NCBI GenBank assembly: GCA_035235625.1
Contig: CP141145.1
Span: 45,550,668 to 45,614,667 of the forward strand
Direction of reading: 5' to 3'
Source of the DNA: Saururus chinensis
Lineage: Eukaryota; Streptophyta; Magnoliopsida; Piperales; Saururaceae
DNA length: 64,000 bases
Both the position numbers and the translations under genes were made by a program. How positions within the stretch are numbered: the stretch's first letter is position 1; the number at the start of each line of letters is the position of its first letter. This document shows positions 56,111-64,000 of the stretch, one piece after another. The notes below the pieces were generated by a model. It saw only the letters and a program-made list of their open reading frames with translations, was not told the DNA's origin and searched no databases.

Positions 56111-58570
56111 TGTAATAACCTAGATTTTTCTATAAGTTTCAAAAATTAAACATGTGGAAAATAGTATGTTTACCCCTCTAACATTCTTAGTTGAATAAAT
56201 TTCTAAATAGATAGAATTTATGTATGAAACCTATGTGTTAGAAAGTAGATAGAAAGATCTTCGAAATGTCACCAAGAATGCGTGAATCAAAATTTGGTTA
56301 AGAGAGTTATGACCATTCAAAGTTGAACATGTCGTACATGACCTTTTTACCCGATTTAGACATATTTGGGCCCTTTATGCCTTTTTGCGAACCTGATTAA
56401 TTAAGTGATGAAAATTTAGGAATCTTTGTGTGATCTTCCCCTTTCCCTTCTTCCTCTACAGTGTGTTTGCTTGGGCTAGTAGGACACACACCAGGGAGGA
56501 GGCTGCAACACCCCCACTCTTGTCTTTTAGCGTTGGATACACAGAGCTCCCGTTGGCTTACAGCCGGTGGATTTGACTGTTGGGCCAATGCACAAAAAAT
56601 TCTTCAGCTGGCGATGGGACTTGGCTTCCTGGACTCGCCACGCAGTGGCGGTCTGGTTGAGCCTTCCCTCACCGGGCCGTGACTATTTGTCGACGCATTG
56701 GCCAGAGGCATGAAGCCTGTGGCCGTGCATGGAGAAGATGATTGCGGGGTTTGGATTTGGATCTAGGCTGGCGACATGGCCGGGACTCTCTCACCATGCA
56801 ATTGCAGTCCGGTTGAGCCGGCCCCTCGCTAGACCCCAATGGTCGGTCGTTGTGCCATCTAGAGGCTTCTGGCCTGCCGCAAGAAGGACGATCCGCAAAG
56901 CAGGTTGTAGGGTTTGGTTTGGGTTAGGTCACCTGACCCATTTGGTTAGGACATGACCGGGTTGAGCCTAGCCCAGGTCCAAGCCGTTTTTCTTTAAGAA
57001 AGGACATTTATGAATCAAGTCAGGTTCAAGTACTTTCACTTGTCACAAAAATGTGTGAAAATTACCATTTTACCCAAATATTTTCATGAGTCTCTTGACT
57101 AAGTTTCAGCTTGGGTAAAAATCCTAGAGTTTGTAAAATAACCATTTTTCTCTTATGAGTGAACTATAGTAAATATTTAATGTCTTGACTTAACTGCTCC
57201 AGTTCAAGGGTCTATGAATGGATTTAAAAATTGAAAAAAATATCTTAATGAGAGATTCATGTGTACACTAAATATAGGCCAATGCCATGGTGGGGGAAAA
57301 TCCCTGTAAATAGATAATTGAATGTTTTACCCTTAGAGTTAAGGGTAAAATTATTAAATGAATCAGGGTCAATTTAAGGGGTTTATGACCCCGTTAAACG
57401 ACAAGAAAATTACCTCGGGTCCATAGCGTGAAGGAGTAACCCAAAAATTAATTATGAACCTATTAAAAATTCATGGAAGCACTGAACAAAATGATAGAAA
57501 TACCCTATTAGCGGATTGGCTCGCATTCGCGTGAATGGTATTAATGGGCCAATTTGATATTGAAACCTCTTGAGAGGTCAAAGACATACCCGAGAACGGA
57601 GAAGACCATATCCAATATAAAAAAATTACCCTAATACCCTTAGGTGCATTATAAACTATTTTCATAAAAATACAAGATCATAACCCGAGGAGAGTTAGGG
57701 TAAGAGAGTATGGGTCTTTTTAGTGCTATAATTGAGTTTGTGCTTTGGTATTATAATTCGTTGAGACTTGTGTGGGTTTGTATTATTTATGCTTTCATTT
57801 GTTTTAACATTTGCTATTGTTGTTGTGATAGTAATTTATCACTAGCTTAATATTAATGAAAGATTAATCAATGAGGGTTAGATAGTTTTGGATTAGGAGG
57901 GAACACCTAATCAAGATAAATATTAAAATACCCTCAGAGGGGTCTGCGACTAGTTCATAGAGTGAATAAGGCCTTTGACCCAATGATTTACCTTGGTCAA
58001 TGAATCGATGGAAGTTTTGTGTTTTAACCCTACTCTGAATGAGATTGATGGGGTTTAGGAGAGTCATTTGCAATCCTTGCTTGTTGACGAGCAAGATAGG
58101 GTTCATAATGATTTTTATGAGTTTTAGCTTTATTAAGGAGTTGTTGATTTGACCGTATAGTTGCACCTCCCTGTTGGAGGGAGCTTTGCGTAAGCTGGGC
58201 TCACCACCGATTTATTCAAAATCATTTAGTGTACATGCATTTGGATAAGCTAACATCTTACTTGGTTTGATTCTCCCACTACTTCTATCTTGGTGCAATT
58301 TTGGGTCATGTAAGTCTTCAGTTAGCTCCTTAGGGGCTAGGTTGGGTTATGACACTTCCTAGTGGATTCCAGGGCCACATTATAGATTATTTCTTTTCGA
58401 GGATGGTCCATAGTGGTTGTATCATTTGTCATTTAGGTTGACATTTGCTGAGTCTGTATATCTTTGGAATTAGACGAGGATATTAATTATCGAACAATGA
58501 TTCGAAAGATAATTAATAATATTGTTTGATATTACTTATTTAATTAAAACAAGTGGAATGACTAAATGAC
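56111..58570 (+). mobile_element. Long LTR-like repeat, copy 1 (fossil)
   Basis: Begins TGTAATAACC and aligns, with divergence and small gaps, to 61289 onward over its whole length. Shared landmarks include GAAAGTAGATAGA, AAGTTGAACATGTC, GGGGTTTATGACCCCGTTAAA, GGGGAAAATCC, GTTGCACCTCCC, GGAGGGAGCT and ATATTAATTATCGAACAAT. The TG start, the length and the non-coding character suggest an LTR of a large gypsy element or a non-autonomous relative. A possible LTR end (GGGTTATGACA) lies at 58354, but similarity continues past it, so the true end is unresolved. Confidence 0.55.
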
Positions 58571-61288
58571 TTGTATAAAATATAGGTTGGTTAAAAATAC
58601 TTAAGCATTGCACGCTTGTTGTTATGCTTCTTGAGATATTATAGTTTTAGGCAGAACTACGTCTATATCCAATCTTATTGAGATGTTGTTTGATGATTAC
58701 CTAGGCAACTACATCGGGTGATGTTGGTCTTATTCAAAAAATATTAAATAACACTTTTGTTCTTTTGGAAACTTTCCTCCAAGGGAGTGATGTTTCATTG
58801 TTATTTGGTCTTGATTAGTTACAAGTTCTTTCGATAAGGGCTAGTGCAATTAAGACATTGATAGGCAATTGAGGATGATATTGCACTAGCGGAATTTAGT
58901 TTCTTACTTCTCTAATTTTACAATTGTAATTATTGACGTGAGAGCCAACATTACTTTATTATTTATTTTTAGACAAATGATAGACTTGTACTTAGATAAT
59001 TAACCTAATAGTTATGTAATTTTAATATATATAATAACATTATATATTTTGATATTCTTATTTGTGAATCATAATTATCATGACCTGGATATTTAATCGG
59101 ATGATTTATTTTACATTTAAGAAAAAAATTTCTCATGATTTATTACATGTTCTTTATTGAAAAGGGTTTTAGAAATTCAAGTCATGACAATAGAACTTTT
59201 CTTTGACAACATGCTTGAAGATTATTTGAATTAGTCAAAAGCAAAGAGAAATTTACAATATAACATGCACATGAGCTTGAGGAGTTACATCAAAGTTTTT
59301 TTATTAAGGGGTAATTGAAGAATCTCAAGAGGTAAATAAATTAATAAAGAATGAGTTTTTGCTTGAGTTGCTAAAAGAAGGAGACGAAGAACAAAACACA
59401 TAGAGGAAAAATTCAAGGGTTCGACAGAGGGAGAAACTTGAAGGCTAATAATGAAGAAGACTAAACAAATAAAACATTTTTCATTTGTGCTGAGTCAAGA
59501 GGTTGGTTAGTTGCTTGTTTCTTGTAAGTTCTATATCTTATCAATGCATTGATTTAGCCTTGGTTAAGGTCGTGATTTTTTTTTCTTGAGTTTGAGTTTT
59601 TCATGTTAAATCTTTGTATAATTTTGCATACTTTATGGTTTGATTGCTTGATGGCTTGATCATGAATGCACATTGTTATTAGGTTTTTATTGTTTTTGCT
59701 ATCGAAAAAGTTTTTTCGCATAGAAGCTATAATTAATTCTTACTTATTAAAATACTAGTTTTAGGGGCAATCTAGTGATCCGCTAGGTGGATTAGACGAA
59801 TATTAAACTCTTAAGTTTAAGACATCTGTTTATTATATACCTAGTAAATTAATAATCTTGCATAAGGGAATGTTCAAAGCCAAAAGTTACCTCTCTCTAT
59901 GCATAATTTTTTTTAATATTTTACTATCTAGTGTGTATGCATTGTCATAGGTTTATAATCAAGATAATGTAATTCATGCGGGGCAATGTTAGAATTGTGT
60001 TGGATGGGAGTCTAATCTATTATCATCTTAGATTGAGCCCATAACCATGTTATGGGGCTTAATTGGTTGATGGGATTGAGCACAAACCCATTGTGGTAAT
60101 GAATGAGAAGAGTTAAGTTGTATAAAAAGGTAATGTAAATAGCCTCACATCTAAAGTGAAGAGGAAATTGCATGGGTATACAAGAGACAAGTTTGGCCAT
60201 TACATATAGGCCATTGGGTCAACCCATTTTTATGGAGGAGAGACATGGTAGACTCATGCACTTATGTTTGCTAACCCACAAAAGCATGCTGGCCAACCGG
60301 CTTGGGTCGGTTCACATGCCAAGTCAGGTTGGGTTCATTTGATAAATGAAATCCTTCTTATTGGGATTGAATTGTTTGCAATTGATTAATTCTCAATAAT
60401 TTTTTTGCTAATTAAATTAAAGTAATTGTGTACAATGTTGTATTCCATTGTATATTGTATGGGTGCAATCTAGTGTATTGTTATCATATCATTTACGTAC
60501 AGTAGTCAAACTCCTTAGCATATTATTTACAAATATTGTCTAGTATTTTGCCTTTGTATGTTTTTTTGCATATATTTCTTATGGGGTTTCTTTGCATAAT
60601 CTGCATTAAGGAGAGTAAGAGCACAATTATAATTCACTAGGCACACAGTTTGTGGTGCTTCTATTAAGTACATATGCGATCATTGTTTCATGGGAGATAA
60701 ATCGTCCAATGGATCCCAATCACATAGGGGAGGGGAAAATTTTCTCTCAAGGACACAAAGTCAAACTTCGGCCTTGATCGATCTCGCTGTACTGTAAGCT
60801 CAAATTTTATATATACAAACAAAGTAGGTAGTTTCCACCAAAAAGAACATATGATCAACTGGTTACAGCCACTGAACCCTATGTGAGACTCATGCACCCA
60901 TTCAGTCTACATCATCTCCATCACTAAGTGTATTCCTTTCTTCCACTCCTTTCCCCCTTTGTCTCGCTTTTTCTCCTTGCAAGTGGAACCCAATAGCATC
61001 ACACTGGAAGATGAATTGGAGGTTTGTTTTTCATGTTAGCTAAATTCATCCTTGCGTGCAAAGCTAAATATCACGATGCTGGACAAAGTGACATAAATCA
61101 AGCTTGCATGTAGATCCAGTTACTATATGCCAAAAGAAAAATAGAGCAAGAAAATGACCATAGATGAAGATTCATATGAGTTTTAGAAGAGGGAGAAGAA
61201 AAGCACTAATTTGAGGTGTGAAAAAAGGCAACATTACAATTTTTCTGCCCTTGATTGACACTCAGAGGATGTTCCTCCCAAGTCGGTC
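58571..61288. other. Spacer between the LTR-like repeats; no gene recognised
   Basis: No coding frame, primer-binding site or protein motif was found. At about 59430-59820 it holds an inverted, diverged copy of the start of the element at 4371-5620 (TAGTTTTAGGGGCAATCTAG, GATCCGCTAGGTGG). It could be the interior of a non-autonomous LTR element or unrelated DNA. Confidence 0.4.
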
Positions 61289-64000
61289 TGTAATATCCCT
61301 AATTTTTCTAGGTTTTAAAAATTAAATATGTAGAAAATAGGGTGTTTGAGCTAGTGAAATTCTTAGTAAAATAACTTCGTCTCTAGATAGAATTTGTAGC
61401 TAAAACTAATTCTATTAGAAAGTAGACAGATAGAGCTTCAAAATGCTACCAAGAACGCACGAATCAGAGTTCGGATGAGGGAGATATGACCGTTCGAAGT
61501 TAAACATATCATGCAGGGCCCATTTAGCCGAATTGGATGTGCAAATTGTCCGTTTAAGTCACTATACGGGCCTGGCCAATTAGTATTTCGAAATTTTGTT
61601 TTTGGGCTCAATTTGGTTGCTGAATTAAAGAGATTTTGACCTAATTTCTCATGGGATTAGGAGCCCTAATCCTATGCCTATAAAAATAAAGAATTAGGGC
61701 TTTTTGGGGGAGCTTTTTGACGGTGAAGGGAAGGAGGGAATTTCTTGTGAGACTTTGGTGAAGTATTGGCGACGGTGGATCGACGACAACTTGGCCTTCG
61801 AGGTAGGATTTTGAATCGAGATTAGAGATATTTCATTATTAAAATATAATTCGTTTTTGTAAATGATATAAATAGTAATTTTTGCAATCACTGTTCACTT
61901 TCATTGTACTGTGTATGTTTTCTGACTGCCGGCCAGTCACAAGCCGGTCACCGGCTGACCGCTGGTGGTTAGACCCATTGTGGGAGGGGCGTGCTAGCCT
62001 TGGCAGCGGGGGCCTTGGCGGCGGCAGATCGACTGCCGCCTGGTTGTCATAATAGTTTTTTTTTAAAAAAAGGGAACAGTCGGGGGCATGCTTCCCAGCC
62101 GTCGACGGCCTACGACGGGATCTGGGCATCTGGACACGTTGTGCGATGGCAGTCTGGTTGATCTAGTCCCTCGCGAGGCCGTGACGAGTGGCCGGTGGTC
62201 ATTGTTGTTTATTTAGAGCTGAACGAAAAAAAATGGTGGTGCTTTACTGCCATGGCTGGCCACTGGGCGGCGACTTGACAAGGGGTGTCGGAATCGCCAC
62301 ATGATGGCGATCCCGTAGGCCCTGGCTGCTGCCTTGCCGTGGCGGCCAGGGGCGGCACCTCCAGAGGCGTTTCTGCCACTGGCCGGACGCGGGGAAGACG
62401 ACTCGCGTTGCGGGTCGTTGACCCGAACCAAACCGGTTCGGTTTAAAAAAATGAAAGAATGGAGTGAACCGGGTCCAGTCCAAGGGGCTAAAAGTGTCAA
62501 AAAAATTCTAAAAAAATACTCAAGGACCCCAAGAGGTGTGGGAGTATTCTGAACGAGTTTCAAATTCGGGAAAAATCCTAGTGATTGTAAAATTACCCTT
62601 TTAACCTTTGTAGTAAAATTGTTTTGTGAAAACTACTTACCCGACTTCAGGGCTCCGGTTCAATGGCCTATGAGTGATCTTAAAAATTGGGAAAATTCTC
62701 AATGAAGTTGTAATGGGTAACCTAAATTTAGGCCAATCTACAAGGTGGGGGAAAATCCTAGTATGTAGATAATTGACTATTCTACCCCTAGGGTTAAGGA
62801 AAAATGATTAATTGTATTGGGGTTGGTTCTAGGGGTTTATGACCCCGTTAAATGGCAAGGAAATTTCCACAGGTTCATAATGTCAAGATCTAAACCTTGA
62901 GATTAGTTTTGGACCCCTTGAGGTTCAAAGAAGCCCTAAACAAAATGATAAAAATACCCCTATGTAAACCAGCCCGTATGCATGTGGATGTTATTAACAG
63001 GCTAATGTGATATTTAAACTTTTTGAGAGGTTAAAGACTTACCCGATAGCATAGAGGACCATATTCAATATTGAATAATTACCTTAATGTCCTCAGGTGC
63101 ATTATGATGAGTTTTTTTAGAGATTTAATAAGTTAACTTAAGGAGGGTTAGGGCACGATAGCTCGAGTAATTATAATATCATTGAATTTGATTATTGATA
63201 TTATGATCTGCTTGGACCTTAGTGGTTCTGATTGTTTATGTTATTCTTTGTTTCGATTTTTGATATTGATGTTGTGATAGTAACTTATCACTAGTTGAAG
63301 ATTATTGAAAGAATAATTATTTGGGTGGATAGCTTTGGATTAGGCGAGAACACCTAATCAAGATAAGGACTAAAATACCTCAGAGGGGTTTGGGACTAGT
63401 TTATATAGTGAACAAAGCCTTTGACCTAACGATAAGCCTTGGTTGATGAACTGATGACAGTTTCGAGTTTTAAACCCTAGTATAGAAGGGACTAATAGGG
63501 TTTGAGATAATCATTCGGAATCCTAACTTATAGATGAGCAAGATAAGGTTTAGAATGGTTTTTTGAGTTTTAGCTCTATTGAGGAGCTGCTGATTTGACC
63601 GTGTAGTTGCACCTCCCCATTAGAGGGAGCTCTGCGTGGGCCGGGCTCACCACAGATCTATTGAGGATCTTTTAGTGTACACGCAATTTGATTAGCTAAC
63701 ATCCTGCTTGGTTGGCTTTTCCCGCCACTTCTGTTCAGGTGCAGTCGTGGGCTATGCCCTTCCACTCCGATCAGGTCCTTCGTGGACTAGGAGGGGTGAT
63801 GGCACTTCCTGGTGGATTCCAGGGGCCTAGTGGATTCCAAGGTGTTTTGTTATCATTTGGCACTTACGTTGACATCTGATGAGTCTGTTTGTCCTTAGCA
63901 TTAGATGAGGATATTAATTATCGAACAATAGTTCAAGAAATAATTAATAACATTGATTGATATTATTTGTTTAATTAGAACAAGTGGAACGATTAAAGGA
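61289..64000 (+). mobile_element. Long LTR-like repeat, copy 2 (fossil, runs off the window)
   Basis: Begins TGTAATATCCC at 61289 and follows copy 1 to the end of the window (GAACAAGTGGAACGATTAAA at 63977 matches GAACAAGTGG-like text at 58545). A GC-rich insert-like patch (61920-62420) parallels 56500-56950 in copy 1. The open frames within it are not recognisable proteins. The end lies outside the window. Confidence 0.55.

Overview
The window looks like nuclear DNA of a flowering plant. The sequence is AT-rich, the host genes have GT-AG introns, and plant-type transposons fill most of the space. I can support only two intact host genes. One is a 13-exon secretory carrier membrane protein (SCAMP) gene on the minus strand (22008-31391). 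The other is a single-exon gene for a 318-residue protein starting MGCC (53439-54395, plus strand), which belongs to a family I recognise by its motifs but whose function I do not know. I found no tRNA, rRNA or CRISPR-like feature. Species cannot be read from the sequence.

Layout. 1-10.8 kb: decayed transposon remains, including the 3' part of a gypsy-type LTR, a PIF/Harbinger MYB-like gene fragment, an LTR-like insertion, and a clearly broken Ty3/gypsy gag-pol stretch. 11.4-19.9 kb: two adjoining Mutator-like elements (MULE copies A and B, plus strand). 22.0-31.4 kb: the SCAMP gene, with a LINE tail and a small repeat cluster in one intron. 31.96-39.0 kb: MULE copy C (minus strand), the best preserved, sitting just upstream of SCAMP. 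40.96-53.12 kb: a nest in which a hAT-type element is split by MULE copy D, which is itself split by a 3.4 kb solo LTR. 53.4-54.4 kb: the MGCC gene. 55-64 kb: LTR pieces, including two long diverged direct repeats.

The most interesting system is the MULE family, present in four copies. Copies A, C and D carry two genes in the same direction: a three-exon transposase (MuDR-type DNA-binding region, DDE core, SWIM finger, CCHC knuckle) and a plant mobile domain (PMD) protein, which in C and D ends in a Glu/Pro-rich and Arg-Gly tail. Copy B is an internal deletion derivative keeping only the 5' part of the transposase gene. The long terminal inverted repeats are themselves arrays of short palindromes built on a TTTCGTCnTT...AAnGACGAAA core. 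No copy looks able to move itself: A lacks the second catalytic Asp, and C and D share a Lys where the third catalytic acid is expected. Yet C and D still have recognisable 9-bp target duplications, which suggests movement by a transposase supplied from elsewhere.
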